Shown one piece after another: positions 8,717-17,848 of a DNA stretch of 64,000 nt (position 1 is its first letter; each line of letters opens with the position of its first letter). A program made the translations under genes and the position numbers. The notes under the pieces are model-generated. The model searched no databases and was not told where the DNA came from. It was given only the letters and a program-made list of their open reading frames with translations. The DNA comes from an uncultured Acidobacteriaceae bacterium (lineage in GTDB: Bacteria > Acidobacteriota > Terriglobia > Terriglobales > Acidobacteriaceae). Location: the NCBI GenBank assembly GCA_937879855.1, contig CALFMO010000058.1, forward strand, positions 1 to 64,000, read 5' to 3'.

Positions 8717-9856
8717 CTATTGCTCCACCGTGGTCTGCAGATCCAGGGCATTGGAGACCACCTGGTCGCCGGGCTTGATTCCTGACACGATTTCTTGTTG
8801 GCTGTTGGGTAGCATATTTCCGGTCACTATTTCCGCGCGCTTGAAGTGCCCGTCCCCAAGAGGCGTGTAAACCCACTCGCGGTCATGCAAGTGCAGGATT
8901 GCACTGGCTGGCAGGGACGTGTGCATTTCAGGTTGTTTCCCGTAAAACGTGGCGGTGGCAAACATGCCGATCCGGAGCATTCCAGGATTCTTAACCTCTA
9001 GTCGAACCTTGGCCGTGCGGATGTTGGGGTCGAGCACTGGCAGGATGTTATCGACGCGTCCTTTGAGGAGCTGATTGGGATAGGCATTCAGGTGGATGTC
9101 TGCGTATTCCCCAACGTGGACTGCATCGAGATCGTTTTCGTAGACGTCGCAGACGATCCAGACGTAAGAAAGGTCCGCGATCGTGAACGGATTCGGACCT
9201 GATAAACCCTGAACGCCAGACGAATTCGTAACCTGCTGATCGGTGATAACGCCGGAGATCGGTGCGACGATGTCAACGATGCCGGAGGGATGCTGCTTAT
9301 CGATCCCGAGAAGGCGCAACTGTTCAGTCGCAGCGTTGAGGTCGGCTTTGTTATCGGCCTCTGCTGCTTCAGCCTGTTCAAGGGCACTTTTGGCGATGGC
9401 ACCTTTTTCGTAAAGAATCTGAGCCCGCTCCAGTTGAGTACGCGCCAGACGCTCATCGTTTTCGGCCTTCAAATAGGTCTGATAGGCGCCGGAAACATCA
9501 TTGCTCTGAACACGCAGCAAGAGTCGACCTTTCTTCACAGCATCACCGAGCCTTGCTTTGATCTCAACGACGCGTCCAGACGCGAGAGAGACAACCGGAA
9601 CAGCGCGCACGATGTCAGGCTGAACTGCCCCCGTCACATTGAGCGCGGGAGGTGCTTTATGCTCGACGGCGGTTGTCAACGGGAATCGTTCAGGATGGTC
9701 AACCTTGAAGTTGCTGGCATCGAGATCGGGTTCAACCACAGCTTTTGGTGGCGCTTCAGCGTGCGGGTCCGCCTTGCTGCTACTGCAAGCGAGAGTTAGC
9801 AGGCTCGTAAACAGACACAGTCCCGCAGGAATAATCCGACATGAAAAGGCGTTCAT
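8717..9856 (-). CDS. czcB: RND efflux periplasmic adaptor lipoprotein, CzcB-type
   Basis: A 379-residue membrane-fusion protein. The N-terminus is a lipoprotein signal with lipobox LTLAC (Cys24) followed by SSSKAD. The body shows the adaptor order: barrel-sandwich half (GRVVEIKARLGDAVKKGRLL), an alpha-helical hairpin (about residues 125-190), the second half (APISGVITDQQV), then beta-barrel and membrane-proximal domains. It links the CzcA pump to the CzcC channel. Its start codon overlaps the czcC stop in an ATGA junction (9853-9856), pointing to translational coupling. No His-rich N-terminal metal-binding extension like that of classic CzcB is present. Confidence 0.9.
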   Translation of the reverse strand: MNAFSCRIIPAGLCLFTSLLTLACSSSKADPHAEAPPKAVVEPDLDASNFKVDHPERFPLTTAVEHKAPPALNVTGAVQPDIVRAVPVVSLASGRVVEIKARLGDAVKKGRLLLRVQSNDVSGAYQTYLKAENDERLARTQLERAQILYEKGAIAKSALEQAEAAEADNKADLNAATEQLRLLGIDKQHPSGIVDIVAPISGVITDQQVTNSSGVQGLSGPNPFTIADLSYVWIVCDVYENDLDAVHVGEYADIHLNAYPNQLLKGRVDNILPVLDPNIRTAKVRLEVKNPGMLRIGMFATATFYGKQPEMHTSLPASAILHLHDREWVYTPLGDGHFKRAEIVTGNMLPNSQQEIVSGIKPGDQVVSNALDLQTTVEQ

Positions 9857-11190
9857 TGAATGACCTCACGACCGACCGACAAGTTCATCTGTGCTGCTGC
9901 GGTCAGAAACGAACCCACAAGGCTTACGTAACTCAATTGCACCGTTCGGTACTCGCTTTCTGCGTTCAGGAAATCCAGAAGGGATGCAGCGCCATGTTGG
10001 TAGGAGAAGAAAATCGTGTCGCGCACACGCAACGCCTGTTCGAGGTACTGGCGTTTATAAGGTTTCAGTAGATTGATGTCACTGATGAGAACGGCATAGG
10101 CCGAATCCACATCGCTGTAGACCTGCGTCTCAACGCCCTGGCGTAGGGTCTCGCTTCGCTTGATGTCAATTTTCGTGCGTAGCTTCTCACCCTGGTTCTT
10201 GTCGAAAATACGGAGCGGGATGCTGACGCTGGCTCCGAGAGTGTTGAGGGCGTCGGAGTTGTTGAACGAACCGTTGTGCGTAAACCAAAGGCTTACTGTG
10301 GGGCCCGTTGAGCCGTCGGCTTCGGCCAACTTGTAGTTCGTTTCGGCCTGTCGTGCCGAAAGGACTGCCGCCCGTAGGTCCGGACGGGCATCCAAAGCAG
10401 TTTTGCGGTATTCGTCGAGGGAGAGAAGTTCTTCCTGAAAATCGAATGGACCCTCTACATCAAAGCTATTCACTGGCCTGCGATCGTCGAGCAGAGCCAG
10501 CAGGGTGATCTTTGTCGTGCGCAAATTCACCAGGGCAGTTTGCAGATCGGATTCGTACTGCAACCGCTGCAGTTGAAGCCGGTCGAAATCGATCTTGGCG
10601 ATATCTCCCGTCTGGAACCGGTCCTGGCTGATCTTCAGAATCTTGTCGTAGTAGTCGAGGTTGTCCTGTGCCAGGCGCAACACCGCTTTCGCCTGGAGGA
10701 TGCCGACGAAAGCGTTCCGCAGATTGAAGAGCAGATTGCGTTCGGAATCGGACTGTTGTGCGACACCGATCGCAGTACCTTCCTTGGCGACTTCAAAGCG
10801 CAGCCCGCGCTTATTGCGTCGCTCGAAAAGATAACTGACTCCGGGTGACACGAACGTTCCCGCGAACGGTTGCCAGACGCCCTTACTAGGAGCGATCTGG
10901 GTGCCGTCGGCTGAGAGGGTGAAATCAGGATTAGGGCGGAAGTGGGCTGTGATCTCCTGGGCTCTGAGTTCGTCGATGTTCAGTCTCCCAGCTAGCAGCG
11001 TGGGGTTTGTGGCTTCGAACTTGTTGCGAATCTGCTGCCACGTATAACTGCTCTGCTGTCCCCGTGCTCTCACCGCCACAAATCCCCAAATCAGGAACCA
11101 GTAGAGAAGACGAAAGGTCCTTCGCCGGCGAATGGAGAGGCAATTCCGAGCGGGGTTTTCCACAGGGGACGATGGATCAGAAATAAACAT
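9853..11190 (-). CDS. czcC: Outer-membrane efflux channel, CzcC/TolC-type
   Basis: A 445-residue outer-membrane factor. After a signal region (basic RRRRTFRLL, hydrophobic LLYWFLIWGFVAV) the mature protein begins near RGQQSSYTW and shows the two long helical hairpins of TolC-family channels, for example LFNLRNAFVGILQAKAVLRL and the C-terminal half ending VSLVGSFLTAAAQMNLSVGR. The start at 11190 has an AGGA box just upstream. The frame stays open for 150 codons further upstream, but that part has no family resemblance. It is the first gene of the czcC-czcB-czcA operon, possibly preceded by the 61-residue membrane protein at 11223-11408. Confidence 0.87.
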   Translation of the reverse strand: MFISDPSSPVENPARNCLSIRRRRTFRLLYWFLIWGFVAVRARGQQSSYTWQQIRNKFEATNPTLLAGRLNIDELRAQEITAHFRPNPDFTLSADGTQIAPSKGVWQPFAGTFVSPGVSYLFERRNKRGLRFEVAKEGTAIGVAQQSDSERNLLFNLRNAFVGILQAKAVLRLAQDNLDYYDKILKISQDRFQTGDIAKIDFDRLQLQRLQYESDLQTALVNLRTTKITLLALLDDRRPVNSFDVEGPFDFQEELLSLDEYRKTALDARPDLRAAVLSARQAETNYKLAEADGSTGPTVSLWFTHNGSFNNSDALNTLGASVSIPLRIFDKNQGEKLRTKIDIKRSETLRQGVETQVYSDVDSAYAVLISDINLLKPYKRQYLEQALRVRDTIFFSYQHGAASLLDFLNAESEYRTVQLSYVSLVGSFLTAAAQMNLSVGREVIQ

Positions 11191-11222
11191 TCTTCCTGTT
11201 TCGCATTCTTTAGGGTTCGAGA

Positions 11223-11408
11223 TCAGGTCGATTTCTTTGGACTTCGCAATCGCCCGGCAACTGCCTTGGAGCGCTTGTGCTGACCTTTGGCCTTTGGCAT
11301 TCGAGAAATCAACTCCGAAAACCCTGCGACTACCATTACGAGGTATAAGAAGACAGCAAACAAACCTATGATGATCAATACATACCGATTCAACGCGTCT
11401 AGGTTCAC
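11223..11408 (-). CDS. Small single-pass membrane protein upstream of the metal efflux operon
   Basis: A 61-residue protein starting with GTG at 11408, with a GGGAG box six bases upstream. Residues about 9-30 (YVLIIIGLFAVFLYLVMVVA) form one strong membrane helix, and the C-terminal half is very basic (KGQHKRSKAVAGRLRSPKK). It ends 32 bp before czcC on the same strand, so it could be co-transcribed and be a pump accessory peptide, but I know no family for it. Confidence 0.45.
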   Translation of the reverse strand: MNLDALNRYVLIIIGLFAVFLYLVMVVAGFSELISRMPKAKGQHKRSKAVAGRLRSPKKST

Positions 11409-11737
11409 CGCCGGCTCCCAACAGTTGACGGCGTACCGTCACCACTTGGCTTGACTGCAGACACACATCCCCGAAGCTCTTAGGCACAAGGTCATCTTCT
11501 TCGTGTACCGCGACCGGGGGCCTTCGCAGAAGACACTCAAACAGCGTCGAGCGAAGGTATTTCGATTTGTGGGAACGATCCGACAGCCAATCGTTCGATT
11601 TGCAAGGGATGGGAGGACAGAAACGGTAGTCTTGCGCCAATCAATCGATCCGAGCAAGTTAATCTTGAGGACAAATCGTTTGATTGGGTTCATCGCATGC
11701 GCCGACCGTGGGATAATCGAACGCTGACACCAAATTC
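11409..11737. other. Divergent intergenic region, nothing recognised
   Basis: About 330 bp between the metal efflux operon (minus) and the PAS-LuxR gene (plus). It must hold both promoters. I see no MerR- or ArsR-type palindrome and no convincing coding sequence; long frames exist on both strands but translate to compositions unlike a protein family. Confidence 0.4.
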
Positions 11738-12643
11738 ATGCCTCACTTGGATTGGATCTGGGAACGGCAGAACCGAGTTCCCGTTCTGCTGGCCAGTAGT
11801 GTCGTCGTCCTCGCAATCGCCGTGGTGGATTGGTGGACGAAGCCTTATTTTTCTCTGGGCTTCCTCTATCTGTTTCCCATTATGCTCGCCGCCGGCTTTC
11901 TCCCACGCTGGGCGATTATTCTCTTGGGTTTGGCATGCGCATTGCTAAGCGAGCGTTTCAGCAATCTAGACCCATCCGACGCCAACGTCCGTTTGGGATT
12001 TGAAGCGCTGGCGCTGTGCGGCTGCGGGCTATTGACCTCCGAGGTTCTCCGCAACAAGCGCCTAAGTTTTGAAGCCCAGGAACGGATGCGCGTCCTGGTT
12101 GAAACGAGCCCGGCGGCCATTGTTACGGTCGACGAGCGAGGCTTCATCGAACTAGCAAACCAAGCGGCTAACGAACTGATGGCCCCGCACGATGGCCACC
12201 TGATCGGTCAGCCTATCGCTGCTTTCCTGCCGGAACTGCATCACGCCTTGCGACCGGAGGAAGGACCCCAGTTCCGAACGTCGATGCAGTGCCGCGGACA
12301 TCGCGGCAACGGAGAGTCTTTTCTCGCCGAAGTGTGGTTTTCCAGCTACAAGGAAGGCACGACTCCTAAACTGGCCGCCATTATTGCTGACGTTAGCGAG
12401 GAGCAGACCGTTGCTGTCGGCTCGTCATTCGACGAGAAGGAAAGGCCTCCGCTGAACACCCGGGAGTTGGACGTGCTCCGGCTGGTTGTTCAGGGTCTGG
12501 CAAATAAGGAAATAGCGTCACGAATGGAAATCTCAGAAAGTGGGGTCAAGAACACTCTCCAACAACTTTTCGGTAAGACCGAAGTGCGGACTCGGAGCCA
12601 ACTGGTTCGGGTCGCCTTAGAGCGTTACAGGGACCTACTCTAG
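11738..12643 (+). CDS. Membrane PAS-LuxR transcriptional regulator
   Basis: A 301-residue regulator with three parts. Residues about 18-100 hold several hydrophobic helices (VLLASSVVVLAIAVVDWW, LYLFPIMLAAGFL, AIILLGLACALL) forming a small membrane input domain. Residues about 110-225 are a PAS domain (LVETSPAAIVTVDERGFIEL). The C-terminus is a LuxR/FixJ-type helix-turn-helix (LNTRELDVLRLVVQGLANKE followed by IASRMEISESGVKNTL). This looks like a membrane-tethered one-component sensor that binds DNA directly. It is divergent from the metal efflux operon, so it is a candidate regulator of it, but nothing in the sequence proves this. Confidence 0.85.
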   Translation: MPHLDWIWERQNRVPVLLASSVVVLAIAVVDWWTKPYFSLGFLYLFPIMLAAGFLPRWAIILLGLACALLSERFSNLDPSDANVRLGFEALALCGCGLLTSEVLRNKRLSFEAQERMRVLVETSPAAIVTVDERGFIELANQAANELMAPHDGHLIGQPIAAFLPELHHALRPEEGPQFRTSMQCRGHRGNGESFLAEVWFSSYKEGTTPKLAAIIADVSEEQTVAVGSSFDEKERPPLNTRELDVLRLVVQGLANKEIASRMEISESGVKNTLQQLFGKTEVRTRSQLVRVALERYRDLL

Positions 12644-12752
12644 CTTCTGCAGACCCAGACCTTTGAGGGTACCCCCAAAACAGTGAATCCGACTGGCAGG
12701 TTGAGCATGGTCGGGACTGTACTGCGCAATATGAGCTTCGTTCGGTCGGTCA

Positions 12753-13075
12753 TGTGAGGATCTCGGCGTCGTCTCAGCGCCACTGCCGCCACGGATCATC
12801 GAGAAGTGCCTGGCGAGTGACCGGATGGTCATCGACACAGTCATCCAAAAATACTGCAATTACACTCCCCTGCATCGGCAAAGCGTGATTGTGGAAAGGG
12901 ACCTAGGCTTGGAAATCAGCCGAGCAACGCTGCACGGGTGGGTCGGCGAGTTGCTGATCCCGATGGTCGCCGCGATGAGGCGTGAGTTGATCAGCGGCAG
13001 TTACATTCAGGCGGATGAAACCCCAGTCCATGTGCAGGCACAGAGGGTCGAGAAAAGAATCACCAAGCGTATCTC
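12753..13075 (+). pseudogene. IS66-family transposase fragment
   Basis: The plus strand encodes an internal piece of an IS66 TnpC transposase: GVVSAPLPPRIIEKCLASDR, then a KYCNYTPLHRQ motif, SRATLHGWVGELL, and the catalytic-core segment IQADETPVHVQ containing the first Asp-Glu of the DDE domain. The N-terminal part is missing or frame-broken before about 12753, and the match ends soon after ADETPV. No terminal inverted repeats or other IS66 genes are seen. It is a dead fragment joined to other gene pieces. Confidence 0.8.
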
Positions 13076-13149
13076 TGGCAATACAGTCGCACACGAGGAA
13101 CCACGATCGGAGTTGCAACCGGCGCAAAGCTCTCGGTATTGCGGGGAGA

Positions 13150-13560
13150 CCGCACTGATATCTCCGTAAATTCCTAAGCCACCATAGGCGATGGCGAGTC
13201 CAGCATAGGTCCGCGCATTGCTGGGGTCTTTTTCCAGCGCTCGACTGAAATACTCGATCGCCCTCTCAAAGCCTTCTTTCGTCCACTTATCGTTGAAAAA
13301 AGCTCCTTTCAAATAAAGTTCGTGGGCTTCAGGATCTACAGGTCGCCAAAGCTCGATGCGTCGTCTTTCTTCCGGAGTGACGCTAATATTGATCTGGTCG
13401 GCGATGGTTCGCGCAACCTCACTTTCCAAATCGAGAATGCTCCGGATATCCCGCTCATAGCTCTCAGCCCATAGGTGTTTTTCAGGAAAGACCTGCACCA
13501 GATTCGCCGTAATCCGTACCCGGTTCTTTTCGCGTCCGTAGCCCTCTGGGTCATTTGCAT
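13150..13560 (-). pseudogene. Fragment of a winged-helix/TPR sensor paralogue
   Basis: The minus strand encodes about 135 residues closely similar to the middle of the sensor at 928-2826: NRVRITANLVQVFPEKHLWA, then SYERDIRSILDLESEVA, followed by the first TPR (FERAIEYFSRALEKDPSNAR). The winged helix and membrane segment are missing on one side, and the remaining TPRs are missing on the other, where similarity stops near 13160. It is truncated at both ends between an IS66 piece and a Dps piece. Confidence 0.78.
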
Positions 13561-13562
13561 TC

Positions 13563-13770
13563 ACGTGTGTCGCGGCATCAACGCGTCGAGGACAACCACG
13601 AGGAGAGCGTCGTACCGCACAAAATGCTTGCAGAACTCAACGCCGACAATCAGGCTCTGACGCGTTATTTCCGATCTGTACATTAAAATTGCGATAAATA
13701 TAATGACGTGGCGACCGCCAGTCTTATTGAGGTCCGGATTGACGAGAACTTAAAGTGCCTAAAATCATGA
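13563..13770 (+). pseudogene. Dps-family protein, 3' remnant
   Basis: The plus strand encodes the C-terminal third of a Dps (DNA-protection ferritin-like) protein: RVEDNHEESVVPHKMLAELN, then DNQALTRYFRSVH, and after an in-frame TAA at 13684-13686, NCDKYNDVATASLIEVRIDE. These match the usual Dps ending (MLAELxxDN..., DVATASLxExWIDE). The ferroxidase half is gone, the internal stop interrupts the frame, and the normal terminal RRTWFLFEA is replaced by an unrelated tail ending at 13770. Confidence 0.72.
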
Positions 13771-13790
13771 ATTACTTAGGTAATTCATGA
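13765..13790. repeat. Perfect 11-bp inverted repeat (hairpin)
   Basis: TCATGAATTAC and GTAATTCATGA flank a four-base loop TTAG. It lies just after the Dps remnant and about 135 bp upstream of the MASE1-GGDEF start. A short direct repeat TGAGGTCCGRATT (13728-13740 and 13788-13800) overlaps its right arm. There is no following T-run, so an operator or a leftover of a mobile element is more likely than a terminator. Confidence 0.6.
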
Positions 13791-13924
13791 GGTCCGAATT
13801 CTTCTGGAAGATCGGGTTGGGCATGTTCACCTATAGGTAGTGCGACGTGCACATGCGGATGATAGGTCGCGCACCCCAATGCCGCATCTTTACAATTGCC
13901 ACGCTGCGCACTGAGATTCTGTTT

Positions 13925-16315
13925 ATGTATTCGCGCCTCACCCTCATTCGGCACGCTCTGGTTTCCCTTTCGTTCGTCCTGTTATACCTTCTGCTAAATC
14001 GTCCCGAAGTCATTTTCTTTTCTCGCGCTGGGTTCGTTGCCTGGTACCCCGCCATTGGTCTGGTCATGGCGCTCATGTTGGGAGTCAGCCCCTGGTATGC
14101 GCTTCTGGTCTGCTTTGCCGATGCTGTTGTGGGCAGGGTTGTTTATTCCCAGCCAGTCATGTCCTTCAGCAACACGGTTGATGCCGCTGGAATTGCCATT
14201 TGTTATGGTACGGCGGCTTACGTGCTGCGTGGCCCTGCTCAAATCGATCTTGGGCTGCGTCGACGACGAGACGTGGTCCGCTATGTTTTAGTGAGCGTGG
14301 CGGCCGCGGTTGCCGCAACCGTCATCGGTGTCGCATGCCTGATGGCGGATCACAGCATTACATGGAGTGAATACAAGACGTCTGCACGGGGCTGGTTCTT
14401 GGGAGACGCCATCGGCTTGGTGGGTATTGCACCCTTTCTGCTCGTCCATGTATTTCCCCCGGTTCGTAAATGGGTCACGGCGACGCCCGCCCAATCCCCG
14501 TCAAGAGAAACCCATTCCCGCAGAACGACGCTCACGCTTAGCACGCTAACAGAAGCCTGTGGCCAGGGGCTGACGATAGTGGCTGTACTTTGGGTGACGT
14601 TCGGCACGAGGGATGGGCGCTACGATCATTTTTACTTGTGTTTCATTCCGATCATCTGGATCGCAATGCGTCAAGGGGTTCGACGGGTTGTCACCGGCTT
14701 GCTGGCGCTAAATTTTGGAATCGTCGTGGCGATGCATTTGTTCCCCCCAACCGCAAACCAGTTCGAAAAGGTTGCTTTGCTCATGCTCGTGCTATCGGCG
14801 GTAGGATTGATCGTGGGATCTGAGGTCAGTGAGCGACACCGCCTGACGATTGACCTGAATGAACAAACCATCTATTTAGATTCTCTGATTGAAAATAGTC
14901 CACTGGGAATCGCCGTTCTCGACCGGGAAGGTGGTGTGGAACTGGCGAATTCCGCCTTCGAAAAACTCTTCCAGTATGACCGACGCGAACTCGCCTCGAT
15001 TGATATCGCGAGTTTGGCGATGCCTGATGAGGCCGCGGACTCCGCACAACTAATCTCGCAAATCTTCTCGGGGAACGCATTAAAAAGAACAGTGCGACGA
15101 CGTCGAAGAGACGGGGAACTTCTCAACCTGGCCTTGCACGGTGTTCCGCTACTTGTAAATCATGAGGTACGAGGTGCGTACCTAATCTATGAAGACATTT
15201 CTGAACAGCTGCGGGCGAACGAAGCACAGCGGCAGCATGCGAAGTCATTGAACTTGGCAGTGAAGGAGTTGGAGCTCCGCACGAAACAGATGACTGTACT
15301 GAATGAAATGGGGGCTCTGCTACAGTGTAGTGGCTCGGTTCATGAAGCCTCCGCTGTCGTGGCCGACTACATGCAAAAGCTTTTTCCCGAGGCTCCTTCG
15401 GGAGCTCTCTATTTGTTCAGGTCGTCGCGAGACCTCGTCGAAGCCGAAGTTCGGTGGGGCAAAAGCAACGTGTTAGCGCCAACATTTCCTCCCGACGCAT
15501 GCTGGTCTCTCCGCCGTGGCCAGCCTCACTGGAGCGAACCATCAGGTAGTGGCATCGCTTGCCAACATCTGACCCAAGGTTCAATGATCGAGGTTCTATG
15601 TGTACCGATGGTCGCGCAGGGAAATACGATTGGCGTCCTGCATCTCGAATTCGGGGCTATAACCCGCGGCACGAACGGTTCTGAGACGGAAAGTTTAAGG
15701 GAATCTCGTCAGCAACTGGCCATAAGCGTAGCCTCGCATATCGCGCTTTCGCTAGCCAGTCTTCAGTTGCGCGAAACCCTTCGTGAGCAGTCCATTCGTG
15801 ATCCGCTCACTCGACTGTTCAATCGACGCTTCCTCGAGGAGTCGCTGGACCGAGAACTACAAATAGCCAGCCGCAAGAAGCAGTCTTTGGCTGTTCTTTT
15901 CCTCGACCTCGACCACTTCAAAAAGTTCAATGATACGTTCGGCCACGATGCAGGAGATATGGTGCTTCAGTCCCTTGCCGACCTGTTTCGGACGTTCTTT
16001 CGCAGCACCGACATATGCTGTCGTTATGGCGGTGAGGAGTTCGCCATTATCCTGCCTGAGTCATCTGCACGGGACGCAGCTGTTCGTGCAGACGCATTGC
16101 GTGCCGAGATAAAAACGCTCCGGTTGCAGTACAAGAAGCAAACTCTTGGGCCGCTTTCACTCTCCGTAGGTGTCGCTGGGTTTCCGGAACATGCTTCAGC
16201 ATCGGACGAGTTGCTCAAGATAGCGGATCAGTGCCTCTATGAATCAAAAGCCCGCGGTCGCGACGTTGTGACCGTGGCTTCTCTCAAAACGCAAGTCCGC
16301 ATCGTCGACTCTTAG
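13925..16315 (+). CDS. MASE1-PAS-GAF-GGDEF diguanylate cyclase
   Basis: A 796-residue membrane-bound sensor cyclase. Residues about 1-310 form a MASE1-type integral membrane input domain with eight or more helices (YPAIGLVMALMLGVSPWYAL is typical). A PAS domain follows (LIENSPLGIAVLDREGGVEL), then a GAF-like domain (about residues 430-600), then a C-terminal GGDEF domain with intact GGEEF in RYGGEEFAIILPE and an RxxD inhibitory site (RSTD) five residues before it. It should make cyclic di-GMP in response to an unknown membrane or cytosolic cue. I chose the ATG at 13925 because it places the first helix right after the start; in-frame ATGs at 13847-13859 are alternatives. No strong ribosome-binding site decides. 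Confidence 0.88.
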   Translation: MYSRLTLIRHALVSLSFVLLYLLLNRPEVIFFSRAGFVAWYPAIGLVMALMLGVSPWYALLVCFADAVVGRVVYSQPVMSFSNTVDAAGIAICYGTAAYVLRGPAQIDLGLRRRRDVVRYVLVSVAAAVAATVIGVACLMADHSITWSEYKTSARGWFLGDAIGLVGIAPFLLVHVFPPVRKWVTATPAQSPSRETHSRRTTLTLSTLTEACGQGLTIVAVLWVTFGTRDGRYDHFYLCFIPIIWIAMRQGVRRVVTGLLALNFGIVVAMHLFPPTANQFEKVALLMLVLSAVGLIVGSEVSERHRLTIDLNEQTIYLDSLIENSPLGIAVLDREGGVELANSAFEKLFQYDRRELASIDIASLAMPDEAADSAQLISQIFSGNALKRTVRRRRRDGELLNLALHGVPLLVNHEVRGAYLIYEDISEQLRANEAQRQHAKSLNLAVKELELRTKQMTVLNEMGALLQCSGSVHEASAVVADYMQKLFPEAPSGALYLFRSSRDLVEAEVRWGKSNVLAPTFPPDACWSLRRGQPHWSEPSGSGIACQHLTQGSMIEVLCVPMVAQGNTIGVLHLEFGAITRGTNGSETESLRESRQQLAISVASHIALSLASLQLRETLREQSIRDPLTRLFNRRFLEESLDRELQIASRKKQSLAVLFLDLDHFKKFNDTFGHDAGDMVLQSLADLFRTFFRSTDICCRYGGEEFAIILPESSARDAAVRADALRAEIKTLRLQYKKQTLGPLSLSVGVAGFPEHASASDELLKIADQCLYESKARGRDVVTVASLKTQVRIVDS

Positions 16316-16339
16316 CTAGCCACGATTCGAATATTCGAA

Positions 16340-16986
16340 TCTCCAGCCTGGATTCTTGGAAAACGTGCTGACGGGAGCGGCACCGAGGAAATTCTTGTTC
16401 CGGAGGAGAGTCTCATTCTGGTCCCCACTTCCTGATCGTCTGACGGCAAATTCTTGGTTCTGTTGGACGGTGGAGTCAGCGACGGGCCGTGACATCTGGA
16501 TCGCACCGCTCAGAGGCGCGCGAAAACTTCAGCTGTTTCTTCAGACTAAATTCAATGAGATGCAAGCCCGGTTCTCACCAAATGATCGTTGGATTGCATA
16601 TATGTCGGAAGAGTGGGCCGTCACGAAGTTTACGTGCAACCCTTCCCGGGTCCGGGCGGCAAATGGCAGATTTCGACCAACGGCGGCACCATCCCTGTGT
16701 GGTCGCAGAATGGTCGAGAGCCTTTCTGTATGAACTCCGGAAAGCTCATGAGAGTATGGGCGTAACGACCCAACTCATGTTCAGCGCATCCACTCCACGA
16801 ATCGACGCCGACTATCGTCCATTTCTGATGGGTCGGCCGAGCAACGGATTTTACGACGTGAATCCAGACAGCTATTCCTTTTTGTCAAGACCAAATTTCG
16901 AGTATGGACCTCCCGACGAGGTGCGCATTGTATTGAATTGGACCGGGAAGCTTAAGCAACTCGCGCCCGCGAGAAAGCAGGGATGA
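16340..16986 (+). pseudogene. Decayed WD40-like (PD40) propeller, C-terminus of a kinase- or Tol-like protein
   Basis: Pieces in all three plus frames line up with the C-terminal beta-propeller common in acidobacterial Ser/Thr kinases: KRADGSGTEEILVPEES; SSDGKFLVLLDGG; DIWIAPLRG then FNEMQARFSPNDRWIAYMSE; VYVQPFPGPGGKWQISTNGG; FYDVNPDSYSFLS; and EVRIVLNWTGKLKQLAPA before the stop at 16986. At least three frameshifts or stops separate them, for example TGA at 16433-16435. The kinase part is absent. It is a dead fragment lying immediately after the MASE1-GGDEF gene. Confidence 0.82.
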
Positions 16987-17248
16987 CCGGATCCCGCCTG
17001 CCCTTAGAGTGTTACGAAGACTTTTTTAAGAGATAAGCACGCGAGCGGTGCTGATCCTTCACTTTTCCACGGAACCTAGGCCAAGGTCAGCGATTCGGGC
17101 CAATTCCTGTTGGATTGCTTGTAGCCGTTCATGCCTTTGACGTGAGCCATCTGAATTCTGGCCATCGCAACATAATTGGTCTTAGTTTTAGAATTCGTAA
17201 TATGTAGGGCAGGTATGAGGTCTGGTAATCTGTCCCTCCTGTATGCAG

Positions 17249-17641
17249 TCAGCACGCCCAATCTTCCGGCGGCGCTTCGACGCCCCACACATTCCCGGGT
17301 TCTGTAAGAGCCAGCCCCAGTAGCCAAAGCTTCTCGTGCTCGCCAAGCGAGATACAGTTTACGACGTGCGCGGTGACCCTGCCCGAGGGAAGACCCTCCA
17401 AGTTGACGGCGGTTCCGATCTTAACCGGGCAGCGAAAGTGGGCCGCACAACCCTGAGGATTAACGAGAATTACTAAGCATGAATCAGCGAACGGACGTGT
17501 TGGATCGAGACTGGTCAGCTTCGCCGGAATCTGGCAAGGAACCCGTGTTCCAGATCGATACCTCTGTTTGCTCTGTGGGTCAGAGTTTCCCAGCGCTAGA
17601 CTCTTATCTCGCGAATTCACGTTTGTCTCATTTTGTCTCAA
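17249..17641 (-). CDS. PilZ-like domain protein
   Basis: A protein of up to 130 residues consisting of one PilZ-like beta-barrel. The RxxxR element is present (RSGTR), but the second motif is VNPQGC rather than the classic (D/N)xSxxG. It ends with WGVEAPPEDWA, closely resembling the ending of the PilZ part of the protein at 60351-61829 (FWGLKTFPQDWA), so the two belong to one subfamily. The frame opens with TTG at 17641; a GTG at 17620 is another possible start. By family knowledge PilZ domains bind cyclic di-GMP, and two diguanylate cyclases are encoded nearby. With the altered motif, binding is not certain. Confidence 0.72.
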   Translation of the reverse strand: MRQNETNVNSRDKSLALGNSDPQSKQRYRSGTRVPCQIPAKLTSLDPTRPFADSCLVILVNPQGCAAHFRCPVKIGTAVNLEGLPSGRVTAHVVNCISLGEHEKLWLLGLALTEPGNVWGVEAPPEDWAC

Positions 17642-17848
17642 ATTCGTCTGGTCGGATTCATCGGAGTTGACATAGGCCGATAAAAACGCGTAAGCAGCTG
17701 TGGCATCTTATAAGGCGGAGTAATAACAAAATTAAGAGTTCCTTCCGTAAGCTCTGAGGTATAGAGACATAAATTCCGAGAGGGCAACTCCGCCGTCCAA
17801 ATCCATAACACTGCACTTTCTTACCTAATTGTCAGAACGCTGACTAAT

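Noticed and set aside
11191..11640. Open frame extending czcC by 150 codons at its N-terminus
   Set aside because: The extension has no family resemblance, would put the signal peptide inside the protein, and covers the small membrane ORF. The ATG at 11190 has its own ribosome-binding site.
17090..17240. Minus-strand frame reading RHERLQAIQQELARIADLGL
   Set aside because: It looks helical but has a stop about 15 codons upstream and no start codon, so it is either chance or a remnant too short to name.
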